Shown one piece after another: positions 35,451 to 45,671 of a stretch of 64,000 bases of DNA. This DNA comes from Pempheris klunzingeri (lineage: Eukaryota > Chordata > Actinopteri > Acropomatiformes > Pempheridae): assembly GCF_042242105.1 (NCBI RefSeq), contig NC_092014.1:2068874-2132873 (forward strand). Direction: 5' to 3'. A program made the position numbers and the translations under genes. The notes below the pieces were generated by a model. That model saw only the letters and a program-made list of their open reading frames with translations. It did no database searches and was not told the DNA's origin. Each line of letters begins with the position of its first letter. The first letter of the stretch is position 1.

Positions 35451-35853
35451 TGTTTGTGGTTACGTCCTCGCTGACACTGTTGCCCTAAAGGATCCGATTT
35501 CAGCCATCACAGCTCATTTTGCTGTCCATTCTTGGCTGCCAGCTGTGGCGATCAGTTCCACAAAGTTTAAGGTTTAAACGTTATCCAAATCCTCTTTCTT
35601 CAAAGGCTTCATCTTTTCCAGAGCCGCTCAGAGAGGAACCGTCATCCTCACAGAAAACACGGCAGTCCGGCACTTTGAATTATGGCGTCAGTAGGTCAGA
35701 TCCCACGTGAATCATATATATCTTACACAGTATGTGCAGTCTGAGTCCTTACGCAGGTGTGAAAGCTGTGTTTCTGTGTGAAATGCTGCTGAACCCACTG
35801 GCAGGGAGAGAGGAGTCTGAGTCACACCTCACCGTCTGAGGTGAAACTCTCTT

Positions 35854-38800
35854 TCAGGCGCGGTGAACGAAGCCGTCGATGCTCTTCTGGATGTCGGCCA
35901 TCTTCTTCAGCACGTGGTTGACTTTGGCTTCGTCAAACTCCAGACACACAAACTCTGAGTCCTGGGACGGACGGACAGACAGGCAGACAGACAGACAGAC
36001 AGACAGGCAGACAGGCAGACAGACAGACAGGCAGACAGGCAGACGGGAGAAAGACATTTTATTACAACACATTATCATATACACCGAGCGTCGTATATGA
36101 AAATGTTTGACTTAAACTTTATTGAGATGTACGGTATTCACATGCCAGGAGGACTCAGGACAATTTCTCCCCCTTAAAGGACAATTTCTCCCCCTTAAAA
36201 GACAGTTTCTCCTCTTAAAGGACAGTTTCTCCCCCTTAAAAGACAGTTTCTCCCCCTTAAAAGACAGTTTCTCCTCCTTAAAGGACAGTTTCTCCCCCTT
36301 AAAGGACAGTTTCTCCCCCTTAAAGGACAGTTTCTCCCCCTTAAAGGACAGTTTCTCCCCCTTAAAAGACAGTTTCTCCTCCTTAAAGGACAGTTTCTCC
36401 CCCTTAAAGGACAGTTTCTCCTCCTTAAAGGACAGTTTCTCCCCTTAAAGGACGGTTTCTCCCCCTTAAAGGACAGTTTCTCCCCTTAAAAGACAGTTTC
36501 TCCTCCTTAAAGGACAGTTTCTCCTCCTTAAAGGACAGTTTCTCCTCTTAAAGGACAGTTTCTCCCCCTTAAAGGACAGTTTCTCCCCTTAAAAGACAGT
36601 TTCTCCTCCTTAAAAGACAGTTTCTCCTCCTTAAAGGACAGTTTCTCCCCTTAAAGGACAGTTTCTCCCCTTAAAAGACAGTTTCTCCTCCTTAAAAGAC
36701 AGTTTCTCCTCCTTAAAGGACAGTTTCTCCTCCTTAAAGGACAGTTTCTCCCCTTAAAGGACAGTTTCTCCCCCTTAAAGGACAGTTTCTCCCCTTAAAA
36801 GACAGTTTCTCCTCCTTAAAGGACAGTTTCTCCTCCTTAAAAGACAGTTTCTCCTCCTTAAAGGACAGTTTCTCCCCTTAAAGGACAGTTTCTCCCCCTT
36901 AAAGGACAGTTTCTCCTCCTTAAAGGACAGTTTCTCCTCCTTAAAGGACAGTTTCTCCCCCTAAAGGACAGTTTCTCCCCCTTAAAGGACAGTTTCTCCC
37001 CCTTAAAGGACAGTTTCTCCTCCTTAAAGGACAGTTTCTCCCCTTAAAGGACAGTTTCTCCTCCTTAAAGGACAGTTTCTCCCCTTAAAGGACAGTTTCT
37101 CCCCCTTAAAGGACAGTTTCTCCTCCTTAAAGGACAGTTTCTCCCCTTAAAGGACAGTTTCTCCCCCTTAAAGGACAGTTTCTCCCCCTTAAAAGACAGT
37201 TTCTCCCCCTAAAGGACAGTTTCTCCCCCTAAAGGACAGTTTCTCCCCCTTAAAGGACAGTTTCTCCTCCTTAAAGGACAGTTTCTCCTCCTTAAAGGAC
37301 AGTTTCTCCCCTTAAAGGACAGTTTCTCCTCCTTAAAGGACAGTTTCTCCCCTTAAAGGACAGTTTCTCCTCCTTAAAGGACAGTTTCTCCTCCTTAAAG
37401 GACAGTTTCTCCCCCTAAAGGACAGTTTCTCCCCCTTAAAGGACAGTTTCTCCCCCTAAAGGACAGTTTCTCCCCCTAAAGGACAGTTTCTCCTCCTTAA
37501 AGGACAGTTTCTCCCCCTAAAGGACAGTTTCTCCCCCTAAAGGACAGTTTCTCCCCCTTAAAGGACAGTTTCTCCCCCTAAAGGACAGTTTCTCCCCCTT
37601 AAAGGACAGTTTCTCCTCCTTAAAGGACAGTTTCTCCTCCTTAAAGGACAGTTTCTCCCCTTAAAGGACAGTTTCTCCTCCTTAAAGGACAGTTTCTCCC
37701 CTTAAAGGACAGTTTCTCCTCCTTAAAGGACAGTTTCTCCTCCTTAAAGGACAGTTTCTCCCCTTAAAGGACAGTTTCTCCTCCTTAAAGGACAGTTTCT
37801 CCTCCTTAAAGGACAGTTTCTCCCCCTAAAGGACAGTTTCTCCCTGCCACTGTTGCCTAATATAATATCTGCTCCTGTTTGAACTGAATCTTTGGTCTCT
37901 TAATTAAAGAGTTTGGTCGGAGCGTCTTGAGATAACGCTGGTATGAATTGGCGCTGTATAAATAAAGATTGATTGATTGAAGCAGAAAATGCGCGTTACT
38001 GCAGAGACTCTGAGCCAAAGCGGCCCGGACAGGGTGACCTCTGCAGGTCGACCCCCGGCCCGTGCTGGACTGATCCGCCTGGGGGAGGTCTGCTGGGCCC
38101 GCAGCGTCCCCGGCATTTTACAGGCCAAACAACACAAATCTAATTAATCTCTGATCTTTCCTGATGCGGTTCCAACATTAAGCTCCTTCATGAACAGGAA
38201 AATACAACAACGTGATGGCAGGTAAACAATTCTTAAACCCATTAAGAGTGCAGAGGCCAAGCTGCACCAGCTACAGCTAAAGCTTCTATCACAACCAGAT
38301 TAATGGTCAAACGAGGCACAAAATGTTAAAGGCAGTTCTGCAACTTATTTTAGAAGCACTTTTTGTCATATTTATTGAAATTGTCATAAGAGCCCTGTAG
38401 CATTCAATAAAGAAAATATAGTTTGACAAAAAAAAGTCCAGTGTTTGTGGCTGTCACGGGACGGTAACACACCTCATAAATCTGTTTCATTCAGTCCGCC
38501 TGCCTGCACACATGGATGCTCACTTCAAGGCTAAAGCTAGCGAGGCAGGTGCACAAGGAACGGCGGAGAAAGAGGCGTCAGACGCCCACTGAGCCAAAAA
38601 CAAGAGGCCACAGAGGGGAAACTCTGAGCTAAAGCCAACGTTACCTTCCCGACGGATATGATTTATACGATTGTGGCGCTGTGGAGGGAAGCCTGAGAGC
38701 TGCGTGGAGCCGTATTATCAGTGGGATACTTTCAAAATCAGCTACTCTGCCGAGGCTTGGAAGGCTTACAGGTAGAAAAATTAGAGGAGGAATAACAATA

Positions 38801-41646
38801 AAAGATGATACGCAGCTCTGATAAGGGAGGACGAGGACGAAGGATCGACAACATTAAGCCCGTAACAGTAGCAGCTGTATGTTGCTGTGACGTCTCAGTG
38901 ACCCACAGTCCTGCACTGACAGCACATACATGAGGGGCTCCGCTCATTTCAGCCCCTTTGGGTGCAAATTTTAGGGCTTTTTCTGCAAAAATGGAATTTG
39001 ATTTTGTAATTAAAGGTCACCACATAAACAGTAGCAGTGCCTCGGGGCTGTTGTGGTCTGGGAGGGGCTCTGACACCGTTTTCAGCCCAGATTGGGTAAA
39101 TTTAGCCTCCTCATGGGACGGGGCCTTTCTGAAACAGAGCAGTAATCCGGTCACATCCACAGCCAGGCCGGCCCTCTGTCCCCAAAACCAGTTCATGCCT
39201 GTGCTGCCGGCAGAGTTTGTACATTTGTACACAGCCGGAGCACCAGCAGCTGCCAAACTGCAGCTTTAAAAGCTAAAAGACAGTTTAAAACATCATTAAT
39301 ATCTTGCATTTTCGTCAAAGCGAGCTGTGAGGAGCGAGTCAGACGCAACACTAGAAGATAGATCCTTGACGTCCACTGTTTGAGCAGTTAGATTCACTAC
39401 AATTTCAAAAACGGGGCTGTATGTTTGAATATATTTGTGTCTGAATGACCGGCAGGTACAAAAAGTGTTGGGATTGGTCCAGTAGATCACCTCAGCCTGC
39501 AGCCGTGAAACAGGCTGCAATCGTTTGGAGCGACTGTATGTCAAAAGTAAGTCCACTAAAAGAGCTTGTTTGATCCACTGACAGGCTCAGAGTGTTATTC
39601 TAAGTGTGTGACAGCATCATGGAAAGGATCCCTACAGAGAGAGACCTGGAAGATCCTTTTGGTTTAACCACAAACAGCCGTTATATCGCTCTCTGCACAC
39701 ACACCAGACTCCATTCACTAAAACAGGGATTTTAGCTCACAGAACCCAGATGTTTCTGGTCTATCGCTGCCTCTGTCAGTTAGTCTGTTTGTGTTACTGT
39801 GTGTTACAAAAATGTTGTGTTTGATCTGAACTAACCATTTAAAACTCCAATATCATATAATAACACAAACAAAGTAATTGATCAAGGCAGCAGGAGACCA
39901 GCAACATCTGGGTTCGGTGAGGTAAAAGTACTGTTTTTGTCTATGGAGTCTGGTTGTTTTGAACAGAGTGATATAACGCAGTAGGTCCACTAAAAGAGCT
40001 TGTTTGATCCACTGACAGGCTCAGAGTGTTATTCTAAGTGTGTGACAGCATCATGGAAAGGATCCCTACAGAGAAAGACCTGGAAGATCCTTTTGGTTTA
40101 ACCACAAACAGCACACACACCAGACTACATTCACAAAAACAGGGATTTTAGCTTCCAGAGCACAGGAGCTGCTGCTCTGTCATAACCTCATTTGTTTAGT
40201 TAGTTTGTGTTATTGTCCGGTACACAAATATTGTGTGGATCTTGAATTTGAAACCAGTTCATTCCCCCAGCAGCTGCTGTCACTGGTCTCTTTAGCTAGC
40301 CATGAAGTGCTGCAGTAGAGGACTGGAGTTGTATTGGTCGGCCCCCAGAGTTGATATGCGATACCGAAACAGCGGATGTGAGTCTCACCTGTCCGGCTCG
40401 GCCCAGCTCCAGCTCCACCAGGGCGACCGGGCCGCTGTGCCCCGCGTCCCCTCGGCTGGCTGCGGTCTGGAGGTCCACCCTCCAGGAGAGGCCCCTGAGG
40501 CCGGGCTCCCAGCGGCTCCGAGCCAGCAAGCTCTCCCTCACCCGGGCTCGCTGGCTCTTCCAGAAGCGAGAGAGGGCGGCGGCCTGTTCAGCCGTCACCC
40601 CACCGCCGCCCTGCCTCTTAGTCTGGGCGGTGAGGAAGGCCTCCAGCTGGGCGTGGTCCATGTCTGCTGTGGCGATAGACTGAGAGATGGAGGAGACTGT
40701 GTTAACCATTTATTGTGACAATACTTTCATGATGCCTTCAGTGTCGCTTTCACTTAGTTAAATAAAGGAAAAGTCATTCTTCTTCTGTGGTTGACCTTAG
40801 TACAGGTCACAGTGCACCTAAAGGGATAGTATGGACTTTGTGGCACAGACGCTGAACTGGGTCTGCTACTGCTGTGGACAGGGGGGCAGAACTTAAGCGG
40901 TTATATCGCGTTCTTCAAAACAACCAGACTCCACTGAAAAAAACAGCAATTTTACCTTGCAAAGCACAGGAGCTGCTAGAGTAGTTGCTGTGTCTTTTGT
41001 GTTTTAGCGCATTAGATCAAATCCACAGCAACCTTCTAAAACTCCAAAGTCACACAATAACTTAAACAAACTAGCCAATCGAGGCAGCAATAGATGAGCA
41101 ACTCCTGCGTTCAGCAAGTTAAAATGACCATTTTTATCAATGGAGTCTGGTGGCTTTGAGGAGAGCGATAAAACAGCTATAGTTCCCTGTTGGAAAGGAC
41201 TGTGTGGTGGAAAAGTGGTGACAATATTCTAACTACACAAACGGATATTGATTTTTTTCAGGTGGGAGTTTTATTTAGGTGGTCATAATCCATTTTTCCG
41301 CCGTCCACAGCAGTACTCAGCGTCTGTGCTGGGACTCCTACATAGGTGATACACCGACTCTGCAGAGGGACGTCATACAATCCCACTCTGAACTATCCCT
41401 TTAACTGTGACCAGCAGTGGTAACAGGTATGTGTGTTAGTGCTGCTCCCTGCTGACAACAGGTGAGACACACAGGAGCAGACTAATGAATGAAAAAGTTG
41501 CACCTCTCACCATTAACATTAAGGGCCGTCATCATATACACGAGATCTCATTTCATATTTCCCTGAAAACAATTCTACATATCTTTACTACTTTATTATT
41601 GTCCTGCTCTTTTGGCACATTACAACACTTATTGTATGTATGTATG

Positions 41647-41715
<69 letters not shown>

Positions 41716-42451
41716 TATTTTTTTCTCTCTCATTTCAATATTTGCATTTATTTTTGCACTAATTCTCCTACCGACACTTTATTTCTGCACCTTTTGCTAT
41801 AACAAGTACATTCCCCCGGTGTGGGATAAATAAAGCCTCTCTTATCTCATGTTATTTTAGCTTGTCTTATATTTTACACTATACACCTTTATACTTATTC
41901 TACACACTGTGTCCCATGTCTTGTGTTTTCTATGGTCTAACGTTGGAAGTGCATCGCTGAGGGTCACTACCTGAAGTTCTTTATTTGTCATTTGCACAAC
42001 AATTACAGGGACCAGCAATGCTCATATAGAAAGAAGAAATATAAGATATATATATACGAAATAATACATGTTGTGTGAGTGCATATACTGTGTAGACACA
42101 CAGTCAAAATATTCCTTGTATATAAAATAATGAACACCCTGCCTATGAAGCAGGCCTGTGCACATCTATACTTCTTATACTACTTCTGCTACACTCATAT
42201 AAACACATTCATGCATCCAGAGGAGTCAGAGGGAGGCTGTGGCTGCTGTTTCCGGCAGGACGCAGGTGTGCTCTTACCTTCAGGAGGCCCGCCATCCTCT
42301 CGTGCAGAGCCCTGAACTCTTCCGGGGGCAGCTCGGGGTAAAGCTCGCCCCTCAGCTGCTCCTCCGTCACCTCCGTGTTGTTATAATAAACTTTCTGGGC
42401 TATTCCGTTCAACAGGGCGCTCAGAGACTTCGCCGCCTCGTCGTCGGCCAT
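35854..42451 (-). CDS. commd1: COMM domain-containing protein 1
   Basis: Exons 42278-42451, 40389-40679 and 35854-35961 (174, 291 and 108 nt, all phase 0) give 190 residues, the same length as human COMMD1. Exon 1 encodes the N-terminal helical domain (SLSALLNGIAQ..., LYPELPPEEFRAL). Exon 2 continues with DMDHAQLEAFLTAQTKRQGG, ending in the start of the COMM domain (SRWEPGLRGLSWRVDLQ, VALVELELG). Exon 3 gives its end (SEFVCLEFDEAKVNHVLKKM). The leucine-rich COMM domain covers about residues 118-186. COMMD1 is a subunit of the Commander/CCC endosomal recycling complex and is tied to copper handling and NF-kappaB turnover. Introns carry fold-back repeats, a LINE tail and a large minisatellite. 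The minus orientation next to b3gnt2 reproduces the tetrapod gene order. Confidence 0.97.
35970..36048 (-). repeat. (CAGA/CAGG)n microsatellite abutting the commd1 exon 3 acceptor
   Basis: On the gene strand this is (TCTG)n/(CCTG)n, beginning about 8 bp upstream of the tcccag|GACTC acceptor. The polypyrimidine tract and probably the branch region therefore consist of a tetranucleotide repeat. Confidence 0.93.
36160..37845. repeat. 20-21-bp minisatellite, about 80 units, in commd1 intron 2
   Basis: Tandem units of ggacagtttctcccccttaaa alternate with cctcc, cccc and ccccta variants in irregular order. The unit aligns with the 20-bp unit of the array at 3341-4370, and both arrays end in the same LINE tail. 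Confidence 0.97.
37846..37982 (+). mobile_element. LINE 3' end with (GATT)n tail
   Basis: The text gaatctttggtctcttaatt, gtcttgagataacgctggta and aataaagattgattgattga matches the tail at 4371-4576. The upstream LINE body is missing; only minisatellite and tail remain. Confidence 0.85.
37983..39474. other. commd1 intron 2, candidate conserved element
   Basis: No exon is seen. 38930-39265 is repeat-poor, moderately GC-rich and has the look of conserved non-coding DNA (ccccaaaaccagttcatgcc, tttgtacatttgtacaca), but no alignment was available. Confidence 0.3.
39475..40260 (-). repeat. Fold-back repeat family, copies 8 and 9 in tandem
   Basis: One full copy (about 39555-39990) and a partial copy (about 39985-40250) lie on the minus strand, joined at agtaggtccactaaaagagc, with the diagnostic ggaaaggatccctacagaga block in each. 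Confidence 0.8.
40900..41185. repeat. Fold-back repeat family, copy 10 (core only)
   Basis: This is a diverged copy of the palindromic core, from acaaccagactccactgaaa to tcaatggagtctggtggctt, without the ggatcttccagg block. It shows that the core can exist alone. Confidence 0.7.
41186..42277. other. commd1 intron 1, remainder
   Basis: It contains a TA/CA/TA microsatellite at 41645-41717 and a retroelement-like tail at 41780-41850 (cccccggtgtgggataaata). No exon is seen. Confidence 0.55.
41645..41717. repeat. (TA)n(CA)n(TA)n microsatellite
   Basis: A compound dinucleotide tract with CA in the centre and TA on both sides. Confidence 0.95.
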
Positions 42452-42545
42452 GTTTTCTTCCTGTCACGTGTCACGTGGAGCGGATGGATAATATCACGTG
42501 AAGTCCGGCCCGGCACGGCATTGTGGGAGTTGTAGTTTTATGTTA
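42452..42545 (-). promoter_or_regulatory. commd1 promoter: three CACGTG E-boxes and a ZNF143-type site
   Basis: CACGTG occurs at 42465-42470, 42472-42477 and 42495-42500, immediately upstream of the start codon. 42519-42537 reads on the minus strand AACTACAACTCCCACAATG, a good ZNF143/THAP11 SBS match. No TATA box is seen, typical of a housekeeping promoter. CACGTG boxes could bind USF or MiT/TFE factors. Confidence 0.6.
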
Positions 42546-42892
42546 CCGTGATTCTTTATTCGCTTATATCTTATTTTTTTAAGGGTTGTTCCATGTTGTG
42601 TGGCTCTATTAAGACCGAAGACGAGTTATTAGTGAGGTATTTCAGTTCAGTTTTGATTGTCAGTATTTGAATTTGACGATTAATTGCTTTAATTCACTCT
42701 TTTACTTAGTTAGAATTAAAAATGTTATTCCACCCCTGTTCTTAACACACCACTAAACATTCCAGCCACTGTAATTTGCATATATATCACATATTTCGTT
42801 ATTATTTTTCATTTTCATTACACTATACAAAACTAACAAAGCGTCCTCCATTGAGAACTACTGTGTACTTCCGGCCGCCATCTTTGTCTGTA

Positions 42893-43012
42893 ATGAGTCT
42901 CAACCGAAACTCTGGAGTATTGGAGAAAGTTAAAAAAAACCAGCTGTTCAGGGTGTCTCGGCTTATTTTTGTTGAAGCGGAACAAATGGAGCTATGTTCA
43001 AAACAAGCAGCG
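42893..43012 (+). CDS. Possible first coding exon of an unidentified plus-strand gene
   Basis: A 40-codon frame starts at an ATG just after a YY1-like GCCGCCATCTTT (42876-42887) and ends at a good donor, GCG|GTAAGT. It is head-to-head with commd1, 440 bp apart, as in a bidirectional promoter. The peptide (MSLNRNSGVLEKVKKNQLFR...) is not recognised, and no second exon could be proven before the SNAD-like cluster at 44.7 kb. It could instead be a chance frame beside the promoter. Confidence 0.35.
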
Positions 43013-43122
43013 GTAAGTGTGCTCAAACGACCTGCGTTTGTTTCTTAGTTTGGCTTGTGTTTATCTGAGAGATGCTAGTTTAGCCTTTAGCTAACACAGA
43101 GAAAAGATAATTAACGCTAGAG

Positions 43123-43132
43123 GCGCATGCGC
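43123..43132. promoter_or_regulatory. NRF1-type palindrome GCGCATGCGC
   Basis: This is an exact match to the NRF1 core, 110 bp downstream of the possible plus-strand exon donor. Confidence 0.5.
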
Positions 43133-44660
43133 AGTGCTGCCCTCGGGGTAACGGCCCGTCATTCTTCTTCTTTTTTTTTTTTTACATTTCTTTTTATTTT
43201 AACATCCGTTTATCCGTTGTCAGTGGTGAGAGTACATTTACTAAAGCAATCCAGTACCAATTGTGGAAGAAGTATTCAGAGCCTGTAATAGATTGTTTAA
43301 AAGAAGTGGACGTAGCTTCCGGGTCTGAAAAGTGAAGCCAATGCGGAAGTGCCTTAAACCTGCGTCCTTTTAAAATTCTCCTCCTTCAGCTAAATAAACT
43401 GTTTTAAACCCTCATGGCTCAGCTGGAAAAAGCAGCTGAAAACAGGCTGTTTTTCTGATGGAAAGCGTGAGACTTTTTTGTTGTGGTTCTCACAGGGAAG
43501 CGAAGCTGCAAAGCCACGATGATTTTATAGACCATGATGCATTGCTGTAGATTAACTACAGCAGTAAAATGAAACATAAACACATGAATGCAGCAGTGAT
43601 ATTAATTCAGAAGCATTTTGTTGCAACATGAGTACTTTTACTACTCATCCATAAGTACAGTTTGCTAATAAATATTGGATAAGTCTACTTTAAGTTGATT
43701 AATTTTGACATTTCATACTTATTACTATGACCTTAAAAACATATGCCTTTAACCTACTTTAGAATTAAACGATTCATGACAAAAACTGATCGTAAACAGG
43801 TTTGGAGGTTATTTTATTGCATTAATTAGCATCATTTATTATTACTGGTTACAGCTTCTCTTCTCCTGCTGAAGTGATAGAGGCCCCTCGCATCATCTTG
43901 GACTCATAATGGAACAAAAAGATTTCTCCAGACTGCACATTTCTTCATGCATGTTGCAGACATAATTCAGCCCTGGTCGTGATGACGATAATTATATAAT
44001 TTAGAATGACGATGTGATAAATGGGGAAATTTCAGCTCACTTTCTGCAGAGACACACGGCTATTGTTGTTTCCTTCAGTTTAAATCGGTTACTTGTGTAC
44101 ATTAATAAATTATCTGCCACTGAGGTGCTCCACCTAAGAAATAAGGTTTTCTTTTACATAAGGATTGTTAAATGCAGCTGTTTTTCGTCTTTAATGTAGA
44201 TGCAGATCCTCCACTGGACAGATTGTTTTCAGCCTTTTATTGGGAGGCATTGGTGCTGGCTGTGAGACTTCGGTTCAGCTGAATGATCTCCTCCCCCCTC
44301 ACTTGAAATGGAGACGGACGAGGCAAAGCGGAGCCACACTGTGAGTGTCTCATATTAAAGGAGACGTATTCTTCTCATTTTCAGGTTCATACTTGTGTTT
44401 GGGGTCCTGCTTGAACATGTTAACATGCTGTGATGTTCAAAAAAGCTGCTTACTGCTCTGGTCAGCCTCTTTCCGAACACTCAGAGGACATTACCGGTTT
44501 TGCTGAGAAAACAGTCCTGAGCAAAATAACTCACATTCCCATTTTGCGGTCGTATGAACCATCAGATGCACCTAAGAGAAAAAAGTCTTAATGATCTAAT
44601 GTTGTGTTCAAACAGGTGATAGTGGTGTAACGTGGGATTTCCCAAATGATTAACACGCAG
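43133..44660. other. Intergenic stretch between commd1 and the deaminase cluster
   Basis: No gene is recognised. It has a T-run near 43166 and AT-rich text. The region 44180-44360 holds a small ATG frame ending in a GTGAGT donor (44309-44340), which I could not connect to anything. Confidence 0.4.
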
Positions 44661-44688
44661 ACGGACCAGAATGGATGCTGAGCAAAGC

Positions 44689-44694
44689 TTTAAT
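44689..44694 (-). terminator. Poly(A) signal ATTAAA of deaminase-like gene A
   Basis: ATTAAA lies within a block (ctttctgattaaagctttgc on the gene strand) repeated almost exactly at the 3' ends of paralogues B and C. This conservation identifies it as the shared 3' end. Confidence 0.65.
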
Positions 44695-44937
44695 CAGAAA
44701 GAACAGAACATCACTTTAACATAAGTGTACAGGACAATAATATAAGCACCAAAGATACTGAGGAACCGTTCCTTCTTCCTTCCTTCTGTTCAGTAAAGTA
44801 GATAAAGAGTGCTACTGGAAATTGAAATGGATTTAAATCATAATTATGTTATTAATTTTGGCAAACGTTCTCCTGCGTCAGGGTAACATTGAATACTGAT
44901 TTTTGGAAAGGGTTGGCAATGTCAATGTTTAAATACT

Positions 44938-45044
44938 CATCTCATTTTTTATACCGCTTATCCGTGAGGGTCACGAGGGATTTGAACCCGGGACCTTCTT
45001 GCTGTGAGGCAACAGTGCTGACCACAGCACAGCCATGCTGCCCC
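44938..45044 (-). mobile_element. tRNA-derived SINE in the 3' UTR of gene A
   Basis: On the minus strand it has an A-box-like TGGTCAGCACTG (45013-45024) and a B box GGTTCAAATCC (44978-44988), about 25 bp apart, in the text cctcacagcaagaaggtccc typical of a fish tRNA-derived SINE. It lies between the stop codon of gene A and its poly(A) signal. Confidence 0.7.
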
Positions 45045-45671
45045 TTGTTTAAATACAACAAGGGAAATTTAGAATTTAGAGGCACAAACACCCCAATGAC
45101 TTTGTGTAGTTTTTTTAAATGAACAGTTTGCTGACCACAATCAATCATTTCACGAGCGTCAGTGAGTTTTTAAAGCATAAAGCTGGAGACAATCGCTACT
45201 TTTGTTAATGCTAACAAATCCCACGAAAAGATCAGTGCCGTGTTGGTGTGTCTCTAAATACTTTTCTGACCTCCCCACCCTTACTGAGGTACCTGTGGCT
45301 CTAATATAAACTTTCTGGTGAGTATTTGGCACAGTGGGTGTGGGTCAAAATAAAATACAGCAATGGAACTCTATGGCACTGAGGAATAAGCTTTGTACAC
45401 ACACACAGTGTTTGTAGTACTGTGGTTATATTCCTTGTTGGTTTTGGTCTTTTTCAAGAGATTTGTGGACAATAAGAAAAATATAAAAATCCCCGCCTTA
45501 TCCTTTTGAATGCTTAAAGATGGACCAGTTCCAAAATTCAAGTGATATATAAAAAAAAAAAAAAGTCAAATGCCGGAGAAGGGAGACATTAAATCTATGG
45601 GAAGAAGAGAAAAGAAGTCATTCTTATTAAGCCGAAGTGATTGTTTTGATCAGATTCTCAGGATCTTACAG

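Noticed and set aside
36122-36448. 108-codon frame with repeating DSFSPLK
   Set aside because: It is the translation of the 21-bp minisatellite and ends where the array drifts out of register.
40302-40718. 138-codon plus-strand frame
   Set aside because: Antisense of commd1 exon 2, which has clear COMMD1 homology on the other strand.
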